From positions 186,001-250,000 of the forward strand of contig CANEUH010000001.1 of the NCBI GenBank assembly GCA_947441615.1: a stretch of 64,000 bases of DNA, given 5' to 3'. Below the pieces are notes generated by a model. That model did not search any database, was not told the DNA's origin, and saw only the letters and a list, made by a program, of their open reading frames with translations. Origin of the DNA: Bacteriovoracaceae bacterium (lineage in GTDB: Bacteria; Bdellovibrionota; Bacteriovoracia; Bacteriovoracales; Bacteriovoracaceae). Shown here in pieces: positions 26,658-34,810 of this stretch. The position numbers were made by a program, and so were the translations under genes. Position 1 is the stretch's first letter. The number at the start of each line of letters is the position of its first letter.

Positions 26658-27184
26658 AATCAATTTTTATTTTACTCATCATTATTAGTTCAGGTTGTGC
26701 TGCTTATAAGAGTTATAACCAAAACACTTTAGGTAAAGTTGTTTTAAGAGGTGGGGTCTATGAAAAAGAAATTTGGAGTGAAGCACTAACCTTCAAAAGA
26801 ATGAGTTGGTATCATGGTATGACGCTTTATTTTGATGCTCTTCTTTGGAAGGCTGACGTTGATTCACCTTTTGCGAAATGGTTTTCATCACAGGAAAAAG
26901 AATTTTTTACAAAATGTGAAACTTTGCTCGTCACGGCTGGTTATAGTGCAGATCCATCTAAAATTTCTCACGTGAGTTTTAGGGAGCAAATGAAACTTAA
27001 TGGCTATGATGATGTGGTCTTGAATAGTTTTGCTTCGGCCCTTAAGAGTCATCCTTCTGCTCACGATTGGCGGCTTCAAAACTACAAAATCCTCGGTTAC
27101 TGTAAGAGGTCCCCAAGTCGTCTTGGGACAAGTAAACTTGCCATTAACTTCCCTAGTTTCAAACAGTTGGAAATAGGCCTGTAA
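26654..27184 (+). CDS. Lipoprotein of unknown function
   Basis: A 176-aa protein with a lipoprotein signal (LLIIISSGCAAYKS, acylated Cys at 15). The mature part includes two further Cys (TKCETLL, GYCKRSP), basic patches and an amphipathic C-terminus. No family is recognised. It overlaps the upstream lipase by 4 nt (ATGA) and is the third gene of the PilZ-lipase-lipoprotein unit. Confidence 0.65.
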   Translation: MKSIFILLIIISSGCAAYKSYNQNTLGKVVLRGGVYEKEIWSEALTFKRMSWYHGMTLYFDALLWKADVDSPFAKWFSSQEKEFFTKCETLLVTAGYSADPSKISHVSFREQMKLNGYDDVVLNSFASALKSHPSAHDWRLQNYKILGYCKRSPSRLGTSKLAINFPSFKQLEIGL

Positions 27185-27285
27185 GAACATAATTGATGTA
27201 AATTCAGTTAGTTGTCAAAAATGAACAATTATTGCCAAATTTGCTTTAGAAAATCCCCAGAATCCCGATAGGTAACTGAGGCAAT

Positions 27286-29244
27286 ATGAGCGACAAAAAG
27301 TTTCAACGTTTCGGAAAATATCTAATATTAGACCATCTTGTTGATGGTGGAATGGCAAAAATTTGTCGCGCTCGTTATTTAGGTGAACAGGCCAATAAAA
27401 TGGTTGCTGTTAAAATGGTTCAGCCTCAGTTTTCAAATGATGAAGCCTTTGTGCGAATGTTCCAAGACGAATTGAACATCACCTTCGGTATGCTTCACCC
27501 AAACATCATGCAAGTTTATGACTACGGTAAAGTGAGTGGTCAACTTTATACGGCGATGGAGTATATTCATGGTGCGAATCTTAAGCAGTATCTCGATCGC
27601 TTAAAGGAAAAGAAGGTCGTCTTTCCCGTTGAAATTTCTTGCTACATTATTTCCCAAGTTTGCCTTGGACTTCACTATGCCCATACTTTTACAGATAAAT
27701 TAACTGGTAAGCCTTATAATATTGTACACAGAGATATTTCACCTCATAATATCATGCTTACCTATGATGGAGCTGTTAAGGTGATTGACTTTGGTATCGC
27801 CAAAGCAAACACTAACTCCGAAGCCACTCAAGCTGGAACAATCAAGGGGAAGTTGTCTTATCTCGCGCCAGAATATCTGGATGGTCTAGAGTTAGATGCC
27901 CGTTATGATGAATTTGCTGTAGGTATTACTCTTTGGGAAATGCTCTGTTCTCGAAAACTATTCCAGGCCAATAATGATCTCGCAGTATTAAAACAAATTC
28001 AGGCCTGTAAGATTATTGCACCATCAGAAATTAATCCATCTGTTCCCAAGGAACTTGATGTGATCGTGATGAAAGCTTTATCTAAAGATCGATCCCATCG
28101 TTATGAGAACCTCGATCAATTAAATAGGGCGTTGATTAGATTTTTATATTCAACTTATCCAGATTTCAATGCCTCAGATCTTAAGGTCTTTGCCAATAAT
28201 CTCTTCAAAACTGAAATTACTAAGGATGAAGAGAAATTTGTTGATTACGGAAAGATCGATATCCTTACTTATATCGAGGATATGAAGCAGGAGGAAAGTA
28301 AAACCGGAAAAATAAAAAAATCCGATATCACTTCAGGTGCTCGTCCTACTTCTACCCGAGAGCCCCAAAGAGAAAAAATTCAGGAGTTCGAATTGACCCT
28401 TGATACTTCTCAGGTTCAAATTTCGATCGATGTTCCACAGGAAGAAAAGAGTACTACTCGAAAATTAACTAAAGAAGCACTCCAGGGAAGTCGCGTCCCA
28501 GGAAAGATTATAAAAAATTCGGCTTCGTCTGGACCAAAAGGGATAGTTAAAGAAAAAACCGCAAGTCGAATGGTTAGAAAAGATATGGGTCAAAGGGATG
28601 AGGATAATAAATCCTCAAGTTTGGCCAAGGTACTCTTATTTTTAACGGCATCATTTATAGGTATTGCTTATCTTGAAGCAGACCGGATAGAAAAACTTTT
28701 TGGATTTAATCTTCATGAAATGATTCATGGTGATCAAGAAGGTAGGGAGATTTCATCCGAAGCACCGTTATCTAAGAAGAAAAAATTGTCAATCGCTTCA
28801 AAATTAAATGATTTTGGAGGGGAGATTGTCCTCGGTGGGGTTGATATCACCATGGAAGTTTATGTAGATGGTAAAAAATATGAATATATGGGAACCCCAA
28901 TACAGGCAGTGGTGGATAAAACACTCACTGTGACCGTGAAAAAACCAGGATATTTACCTTTCTCGAAGCAAGTGACTTTAAGTAAAGAAAATAATTCTGC
29001 AGTTGTAAACGTTCCGGAGCTTCAGAGATCTCGACTTGGATTACTAACGACATCGCAAAACTATCCTCCAGGCTCAAAGTTAGTCTATGAGGAAGGTGGA
29101 GAAATCATTGAGAGGGAATTGCCCTTTAAAGATATTGAAATTCCTGAAGGCATTTACCAGGCCAGAGTCGTTAATCCAGTCCTAGGTACAGAAAAGAAAG
29201 TTGAGTTTTCAATTTTAGAAAATAAGAAGCATTTTTTAGAATAA
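27286..29244 (+). CDS. Serine/threonine protein kinase with PEGA domain
   Basis: A 652-aa membrane-bound Hanks-type kinase. Kinase domain at about 8-290: the nucleotide Lys is in VAVKMVQP (Lys43), the catalytic loop is HRDISPHNIM, the metal motif is VIDFGIAKA and the P+1 region ends in LSYLAPEY. A Ser/Thr/Lys-rich linker follows (about 325-440), one TM helix (VLLFLTASFIGIAYLEA), and an outside region of about 180 residues. This contains a PEGA-like repeat (VYVDGKKYEYMGTPIQA) that may bind envelope ligands. I infer transmembrane signalling. It could phosphorylate FHA partners such as the FHA-GGDEF protein in this window, but nothing links them directly. It is convergent with ppsR, 2 nt away. 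Confidence 0.93.
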   Translation: MSDKKFQRFGKYLILDHLVDGGMAKICRARYLGEQANKMVAVKMVQPQFSNDEAFVRMFQDELNITFGMLHPNIMQVYDYGKVSGQLYTAMEYIHGANLKQYLDRLKEKKVVFPVEISCYIISQVCLGLHYAHTFTDKLTGKPYNIVHRDISPHNIMLTYDGAVKVIDFGIAKANTNSEATQAGTIKGKLSYLAPEYLDGLELDARYDEFAVGITLWEMLCSRKLFQANNDLAVLKQIQACKIIAPSEINPSVPKELDVIVMKALSKDRSHRYENLDQLNRALIRFLYSTYPDFNASDLKVFANNLFKTEITKDEEKFVDYGKIDILTYIEDMKQEESKTGKIKKSDITSGARPTSTREPQREKIQEFELTLDTSQVQISIDVPQEEKSTTRKLTKEALQGSRVPGKIIKNSASSGPKGIVKEKTASRMVRKDMGQRDEDNKSSSLAKVLLFLTASFIGIAYLEADRIEKLFGFNLHEMIHGDQEGREISSEAPLSKKKKLSIASKLNDFGGEIVLGGVDITMEVYVDGKKYEYMGTPIQAVVDKTLTVTVKKPGYLPFSKQVTLSKENNSAVVNVPELQRSRLGLLTTSQNYPPGSKLVYEEGGEIIERELPFKDIEIPEGIYQARVVNPVLGTEKKVEFSILENKKHFLE

Positions 29245-29246
29245 AA

Positions 29247-30122
29247 TTACTCTTCAGATTTCTTTTCTTCAAAGCGTTTAGATTGCTTAAAACGATTAAC
29301 TTTTCTCATATTTAATAGTTTCATGATCTCGGCAGCAGTCTCTTCGAGTGCCTTACCTGTTACATTAAATACAGGCCATCTTTTATTCTCCGAAAAGATT
29401 CTATTTGCCCACTCAATTTCTTGAGTTACTTTAGAAATGTCTGCGTAGTCGCCTTCGTCATTAGATAATCCTAAACGGGAAAGGCGGTTCTTTCTTATCT
29501 TGAATAATTCATCTGGATCAATGGTTAGTCCAAAAATTTTTCTTTGATCAACCTGAAATAACTTTTCAGGGAGAATGACACCCATCACGATGGGCACATT
29601 AACTGTTTTTATTCCTTCAAGAGAAAGATACATTGATAAAGGTGTTTTAGAAGTACGGGAGATTCCGACCAAAACAACTTCTGCTTCTTCTAGCGAGTTT
29701 ATATTTCTTCCGTCATCATGATTAAGAGTGAATTCAATAGCAGCGACTCTTTTAAAATATTGATCATTTACAGCATGTAAAAGACCCGGTTGATAATTTG
29801 GCTCAGCTTCAAAAAAATTTGAAAAGACCGTGAGTAGTGGACCCATGACATCAACGGATCTCACATGGTCACGCTTTGATAGTTCGGCAATATACGCTCG
29901 CAGCTCTACTGAAACAATTGTATAAACGACGATATCATGGTGAATTGCCGCTTCTTGGAAAATAGCGTCGATTTGCTCTTTGGTTCTTATATTCTTATAG
30001 CGAGTAAAGAAAATTTCTTTGTCTTGAAACTGAGTCATCGCAGCTCTGGTTATCGCTGAAGCTGTTTCTCCTGTTCCGTCAGAAATAACAACAACTTTAA
30101 GTTTATCATGGACTTGCATCAT
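29247..30122 (-). CDS. ppsR: Pyruvate,phosphate dikinase / PEP synthase regulatory protein
   Basis: A 291-aa DUF299-type protein that both phosphorylates (using ADP) and dephosphorylates its dikinase target, controlling PEP-pyruvate flux. Family blocks: VVISDGTGETASAIT near the N-terminus, the P-loop-like GISRTSKTPLSMYL, and NVPIVMGVILPEKLF. A basic C-terminal tail follows. Its target gene (ppsA or ppdK) is not in the window. PEP supply would also feed the ptsG-ptsH-ptsI system. Confidence 0.93.
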   Translation of the reverse strand: MMQVHDKLKVVVISDGTGETASAITRAAMTQFQDKEIFFTRYKNIRTKEQIDAIFQEAAIHHDIVVYTIVSVELRAYIAELSKRDHVRSVDVMGPLLTVFSNFFEAEPNYQPGLLHAVNDQYFKRVAAIEFTLNHDDGRNINSLEEAEVVLVGISRTSKTPLSMYLSLEGIKTVNVPIVMGVILPEKLFQVDQRKIFGLTIDPDELFKIRKNRLSRLGLSNDEGDYADISKVTQEIEWANRIFSENKRWPVFNVTGKALEETAAEIMKLLNMRKVNRFKQSKRFEEKKSEE

Positions 30123-30225
30123 AGTTTTTATCTATAGAACGATAAGAATTGTCTATTTGCCCTTATCTGAATTGGTATTAGAATAGCATATTAGTATTTG
30201 TTATTTTATAGAAGTAGGAGGTCAA

Positions 30226-31257
30226 ATGCACCTAAGAAAATCTCTATTTATCATTATGACTCTAGGGTCAATGTCGGCATTCGCCGATTTTAAGGCTCTT
30301 CCGGATAAAGCTCCAGTTCCCGCCGATAATCCTCAGACTTCGGCCAAGATCGAGCTTGGGAAAATGCTCTATTTTGATCCACGTTTATCAATCGATGGAA
30401 CAGTCTCATGTAATTCATGTCACAACGTTATGCTAGATGGTGGTGACGGTCGACCTGTTGGAGTTGGAGTAAGAGGTCAAAGAGGCGGGCGCGGTTCTCC
30501 TACAGTATGGAATTCTGCTTTTCATTCAGTTCAATTTTGGGACGGAAGAGCAGAATCTCTAGAGGCCCAAGCTATTGGACCTTTAACTAATCCGATTGAA
30601 ATGGGAATGCCATCTCATGATGCTGTCATTGAAAGAATTAATAAAATTCCTGGTTATGTTGAGTCATTCAAAAAAGCGTTCCCTAAAAATAAGGAACCTA
30701 CAATAGGAAATTTGGCGAAGGCAATTGCTTCTTATGAGAGAACTCTCATTACTCCAAACTCACCGTTTGATAAGTATATGAAGGGTAACAAGAAGGCAAT
30801 GACGGCCCAACAAGTTCGAGGAATGAAGCTCGTAGAAGAAATTGGTTGTACTTCTTGTCATACAGGAGTCAATTTCGCGGGTGAAGGTTTAAAGATGGGA
30901 GAAGGAAACTATCAGCCATTTCCACAGATTCCAGGATCAAAGTTTGATAAGATGTATGACCTAACATCTGATCTTGGCCGTTACGAAGTAACGAAGAAGA
31001 AAGAAGATAAAAATCATTGGAGAGTTCCAACCTGGAGAAACGTTGCTCTCACTGCACCGTATTTTCATAATGGGAAAGTGAAGACTCTGGATGAAGCAGT
31101 TAGAGTTATGGCCAAGACCCAACTTGATGCTGATCTGAAAGATGATCAGGTTCAAGACATTGTTGCCTTTTTAAATGCTTTGACTGGTGAATTCCCGAAA
31201 CAAACAATTCCTAATCTACCAAAGACATCAGGTTTTACAGTTACTCCTGAACCTTAA
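30226..31257 (+). CDS. Di-haem cytochrome c peroxidase
   Basis: A 343-aa periplasmic protein with a signal peptide (SLFIIMTLGSMSAFA). Two c-type haem sites are visible: CNSCH (62-66) and CTSCH (208-212). WDGRAESLEAQA and the GGRGSPTVWNSA block are family motifs of bacterial CcpA/MauG-like peroxidases. It probably reduces hydrogen peroxide using electrons from small cytochromes. AGGAGG lies at good spacing before the ATG. The stop lies inside the 3' end of the convergent miaA gene. Confidence 0.94.
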   Translation: MHLRKSLFIIMTLGSMSAFADFKALPDKAPVPADNPQTSAKIELGKMLYFDPRLSIDGTVSCNSCHNVMLDGGDGRPVGVGVRGQRGGRGSPTVWNSAFHSVQFWDGRAESLEAQAIGPLTNPIEMGMPSHDAVIERINKIPGYVESFKKAFPKNKEPTIGNLAKAIASYERTLITPNSPFDKYMKGNKKAMTAQQVRGMKLVEEIGCTSCHTGVNFAGEGLKMGEGNYQPFPQIPGSKFDKMYDLTSDLGRYEVTKKKEDKNHWRVPTWRNVALTAPYFHNGKVKTLDEAVRVMAKTQLDADLKDDQVQDIVAFLNALTGEFPKQTIPNLPKTSGFTVTPEP

Positions 31258-32197
31258 GACCTTTAAAAAAATGATCCACTTGAAGAAAGATTTCTTTTCT
31301 TTCTTCAAGTGGGTGAAATTTAATTTTCGATTGATCCCTATTAAACCAAGTCCTCTGAGACTTTGCTAATTGGCGAGTTGAAATAATTATTTGCTCTTGG
31401 CATTCTGAAAGATTTTTATACTCACCACTGATATAGTTTAAAGCTTCTTTGTACCCAATACTTTGTAAGGGTTTCTCTAAACCGGAAAAACCATTTTTGA
31501 GGAGTCCTTGGACTTCCTCAATGAGTCCAGATTGGAGCATCCTTTCTGTTCTTGTTTTGATGATATGAGCGTGCTCATCTTTGGGAATATCAAGATAAAT
31601 ATGTAATAGATCCCAGTTGTGGATAGTTGGATTATTTAATGTTGTGTTTGAAAGATCCTTCATTTCTCTAGCACTAGAGAGTGGCGAACCTGTCGTCCAA
31701 AAATGTTCGACCGCCCTTCGAATGCGGTAGTGATCATTGAAGTGATAGCGTTCATAACTTATTGGGTCGTTATTTAATAAAATATCCCTGAATGTTCCTA
31801 TACCTTCTGCTTTATATAATTGATCAGATCTAGCTAAAATACTCGATGGTGTCGTGGGAGAATCATACATCCCCTTTAGTAGTGCTTGTAGGTAAAATCC
31901 ACTTCCACCAACGAGAAAAACATTTTTCCCATCATTGAGTAACTTATCAATGATAGGGAAAGCTTCTTTGGCAAAATCAGCTGCATTCATTGGCCCAGAA
32001 ATACTTCTGATATTGATCATATGATGTGGAACTGTTCCCATTTCTAATGGGGTTGGCTTCGCCGTTCCAATATTTATTTCTTTATAGAATAGAAGTGAAT
32101 CAAAATTCACAATTTCTCCGCCAAAATGACTCGCAAGTTCGACAGAAAGATCCGTTTTCCCAGATGCCGTAGGCCCAGAAATGACAATCACCTTCAC
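31241..32197 (-). CDS. miaA: tRNA dimethylallyltransferase
   Basis: A 318-aa enzyme adding an isopentenyl group to A37 of tRNAs that read codons starting with U. The P-loop is GPTASGKTDLSVEL. FDSLLFYKEINIGTAKP and GGSGFYLQALLKG are conserved substrate blocks, and AKSQRTWFNRD the C-terminal one. It starts with GTG overlapping the mutL stop (GTGA), so translation is coupled. Its 3' end overlaps the cytochrome peroxidase gene by 17 nt and contains a large hairpin. Confidence 0.95.
   Translation of the reverse strand: MKVIVISGPTASGKTDLSVELASHFGGEIVNFDSLLFYKEINIGTAKPTPLEMGTVPHHMINIRSISGPMNAADFAKEAFPIIDKLLNDGKNVFLVGGSGFYLQALLKGMYDSPTTPSSILARSDQLYKAEGIGTFRDILLNNDPISYERYHFNDHYRIRRAVEHFWTTGSPLSSAREMKDLSNTTLNNPTIHNWDLLHIYLDIPKDEHAHIIKTRTERMLQSGLIEEVQGLLKNGFSGLEKPLQSIGYKEALNYISGEYKNLSECQEQIIISTRQLAKSQRTWFNRDQSKIKFHPLEERKEIFLQVDHFFKGLKVQE
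31276..31312 (+). terminator. 14-bp hairpin, probable terminator of the peroxidase gene
   Basis: CCACTTGAAGAAAG (31276-31289) pairs perfectly with CTTTCTTCAAGTGG (31299-31312) around a 9-nt loop. It begins 18 nt after the peroxidase stop but lies within the coding sequence of the convergent miaA. The T-run is poor (GAAATTTAATTTTC). Whether it terminates either transcript is inferred. Confidence 0.55.
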
Positions 32198-33807
32198 TTA
32201 AATTTTTCCTTTAGAAGATGACCAAGATTTAAAGCGATTTTTTCGGTAATAAGTTCATCTATTGGAAAAGAAGATAACATCTCATCCCATGTTGATTGAG
32301 ACCAATCTGATGAAATGATATTAATTTTTGAAAAAGATTCTTTACTGATTAGGCATTGGATAACCGGACGTAAAGGAAAGCCATTCATCCAGTCAGGTAT
32401 ACTTCTCACGACAATCGTTTCTTTTCCCAGAAATTCAATCTCCATACCACCCTCGTTTAATACACGAATGTGTTCCAAGGATACATCTCTTGAAGAAAAA
32501 GGTTCACTTACGAGTAGGGGAATAGAAGACGAAGCAGAATTCATCTTGCTTCGGGTATAATGTTCTAATAATTTATGAGCAGAAAAAACAAAGAAAGATT
32601 GACCTACTTTTTTTAGGAAGGATGAATCTATCCAAATAAAATTATCACCTTCATTCTCTGGAATGCGGTGTGGAGAAAAGAATCCCTCCATGTTGTAATC
32701 ATGCCTCTCTTGAGGAAGTTCTGAATCAGTTGAACCTTCGATAAGAAGTTCATTCGGTTGATAACTTATTCTAGAATCCTGTGTTTGAACCAGATTTTTT
32801 GAATAGTTTTGTTTTGAGGCGAGGTCTTTAATTGTTGATGAGAGTAGACCTATTAATTTAGACATCTCCATGACTTTAATAATAGTTTTATTTGGGTGAA
32901 CATTAACATCAATTGAATCCGGGGGAAGTGAGAAATGAGCAACGTAGTGAAAGTCATCTTGTCCAAATGCTGCGGCCAAACCGTTGGACATCACTCTGTG
33001 GAGTTGTTTGTCCAAAACAAACCTATCGTTTATGTAGATATATTGAATCTTAAGCGGTGCTTTGATTGTCCCAGGGATAAGGAAAATATCTAGCTCATTG
33101 TTTTCATAAAATTTTTGAGAAAACATGATCGAGTTTTGGGCCTTCGAAAATAGGTCGCTTATTCGATTCCCCAATTCTAATTGTGAAGGATAAATTTCTT
33201 TTTCATTCTCATCAATTTTTACTTGGAATTCAATTTTTGGATGCGAAAGAATGAAGGCGAAAATAATTTTTTTAATAAAAGTTTTTTCAGCTTGTTGAGA
33301 TTGAATGAATTTAAGTCGTGCAGGCGTATTATAAAATAAATCTTGTATTACAAGTTCTGTCCCATGCTCGAAAGGTATTGTCTGCCTTTCTCCATGAAAT
33401 TTAACTTCTCCGCCCTCAATTCTTAATTCAGACGCCCCAGTAGATTTTAAATTTTTTGAAATACATTGAAGTTTTGAGATGGCAGCAATTGAAGCGAGGG
33501 CCTCTCCTCTAAATCCAAATGATCTTAGTCGATAAAGATCTTCAAATCTTGAAATTTTTGAAGTTGCGTGCCTTGAGAATGCGAGCGGGAGGTCGGAGTA
33601 TTTCATCCCATGCCCATTATCTTTTAAAGAGATGAGATCAAGTCCGTTGTTCTTGATTGTTAATTCAAGTTTCGTTGAGCCGGCATCGACTGAATTTTCA
33701 AGAATTTCCTTAATAAGATTGCCTGGCCGCTCGATGACTTCACCAGCTTTAATCTGATCAATGAGATGCTCAGGAAGTAGTTCAATAGTTGGAGGGGATT
33801 GGATCAT
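32194..33807 (-). CDS. mutL: DNA mismatch repair protein MutL
   Basis: A 537-aa protein. The N-terminal GHKL ATPase has EILENSVDAGSTKLEL, LKDNGHGM and FGFRGEALASIAA, with the transducer domain at about 210-330. The C-terminal dimerisation part at about 345-535 lacks the endonuclease motif DQHA-x2-E; the aligned place reads VFSAHKLLEHY. That suggests it relies on a separate nicking activity, as in E. coli, though no mutH is in the window. AAGGG lies 4 nt before the ATG, inside the upstream gene's end. Confidence 0.95.
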   Translation of the reverse strand: MIQSPPTIELLPEHLIDQIKAGEVIERPGNLIKEILENSVDAGSTKLELTIKNNGLDLISLKDNGHGMKYSDLPLAFSRHATSKISRFEDLYRLRSFGFRGEALASIAAISKLQCISKNLKSTGASELRIEGGEVKFHGERQTIPFEHGTELVIQDLFYNTPARLKFIQSQQAEKTFIKKIIFAFILSHPKIEFQVKIDENEKEIYPSQLELGNRISDLFSKAQNSIMFSQKFYENNELDIFLIPGTIKAPLKIQYIYINDRFVLDKQLHRVMSNGLAAAFGQDDFHYVAHFSLPPDSIDVNVHPNKTIIKVMEMSKLIGLLSSTIKDLASKQNYSKNLVQTQDSRISYQPNELLIEGSTDSELPQERHDYNMEGFFSPHRIPENEGDNFIWIDSSFLKKVGQSFFVFSAHKLLEHYTRSKMNSASSSIPLLVSEPFSSRDVSLEHIRVLNEGGMEIEFLGKETIVVRSIPDWMNGFPLRPVIQCLISKESFSKINIISSDWSQSTWDEMLSSFPIDELITEKIALNLGHLLKEKFK

Positions 33808-34719
33808 TTAACCCTTAAAGAAGTTAACCTGATTCCTTCCGCCTTCTTTTGATTTATAGACTGATGAGTCTGCTCTTTTGAAGAGGTCTGTACCGTTGTT
33901 TACACCCTGACGATAATCAGCAACGCCGATTGAAGCTGTCACTGGAAGCCTTTTACCATCATAAATGAACTCATGCTTTTCAATTAATTTTCTTAGCCTT
34001 TCAGCGATCTCAAAGCCTTGCTTTAAATTTGTATTTGGTAGAAGAATGCAGAATTCTTCTCCTCCATATCTTGCAAAGATATCACCTTGGCGGATACCAT
34101 TTTCGCGAATGAGACGGGCCTTTTCTTTTAGTACATAATCCCCGGCATCGTGACCGTAATTGTCGTTAAGTTTCTTGAAGTGATCGAGATCAAAAATGAT
34201 AAGAGTTATTGGTTTTCCCGTTACTTTGCATTTTTTGACTTCAGTTTCTAATTGATTATTAAAAAATGATTTATTGTAACATTTGGTCAACCCATCAGTG
34301 TTGGCCTCTTCATGAAGTTTGTCATAAGTCAGGCGCTCTGGATCACCCTTAGGGATGTACTTCATCGCGATAGCACCAATTTTAATAACATCTGCTTTCT
34401 TTAAAATTGTTGGCGTTTCAAGCTTTTGATTATTGAGGTAGGTCCCGTTAGAAGAACCAAGATCAGCAACACTAACTTCTGAATCAGTTACTGTAACTGT
34501 GAAATGCTTGCGAGAAATACCATGGAAGTCCAAAGAAATTGCACAATCAGGATTTCTTCCTACGACTGTTTCGCCCTGGTTAAGGTTGAAGATAGATCCA
34601 TTGAGTTCTCCACCAACGACTAGGAGACAGGCCGGCTTTTGCTTGGCCTCTTCCTCGATAGACGCAAGAGTCTTTCTAATGTCTGTAATTACAACCGTTG
34701 CGTTGTTATCGTCACTCAT
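33808..34719 (-). CDS. FHA-GGDEF diguanylate cyclase (DgcB-like)
   Basis: About 303 aa. A 28-residue tail carries Thr8 and Thr12 in NATVVITD. An FHA phospho-Thr-binding domain (about 29-120) shows TVVGRNPDC, GISRKHFTV and SSNGTYLNN. The GGDEF domain (about 140-302) has the active site GGEEF and an RxxD inhibitory site (RQGDIFARY just before it), so it should make c-di-GMP under feedback inhibition. Architecture matches DgcB of Bdellovibrio bacteriovorus, which is needed for prey invasion; phosphorylation of its tail is thought to drive activation. Orthology is inferred from layout. The ATG at 34719 has GGAG upstream. It is first in the dgcB-mutL-miaA unit. Confidence 0.9.
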   Translation of the reverse strand: MSDDNNATVVITDIRKTLASIEEEAKQKPACLLVVGGELNGSIFNLNQGETVVGRNPDCAISLDFHGISRKHFTVTVTDSEVSVADLGSSNGTYLNNQKLETPTILKKADVIKIGAIAMKYIPKGDPERLTYDKLHEEANTDGLTKCYNKSFFNNQLETEVKKCKVTGKPITLIIFDLDHFKKLNDNYGHDAGDYVLKEKARLIRENGIRQGDIFARYGGEEFCILLPNTNLKQGFEIAERLRKLIEKHEFIYDGKRLPVTASIGVADYRQGVNNGTDLFKRADSSVYKSKEGGRNQVNFFKG

Positions 34720-34810
34720 GACCACTCCAGAGAACCAAATGATAAGTGTTAACCATTTTATGCCTGCCCATCATTTTGAGCAAGACGCGCCTAATGTTAT
34801 ATCGGATAGT

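Noticed and set aside
34727..34810. Possible small RNA gene between the FHA-GGDEF gene and pgi
   Set aside because: The gap is 84-91 nt with no stable hairpin plus T-run; it is more likely the leader of the leftward FHA-GGDEF gene.
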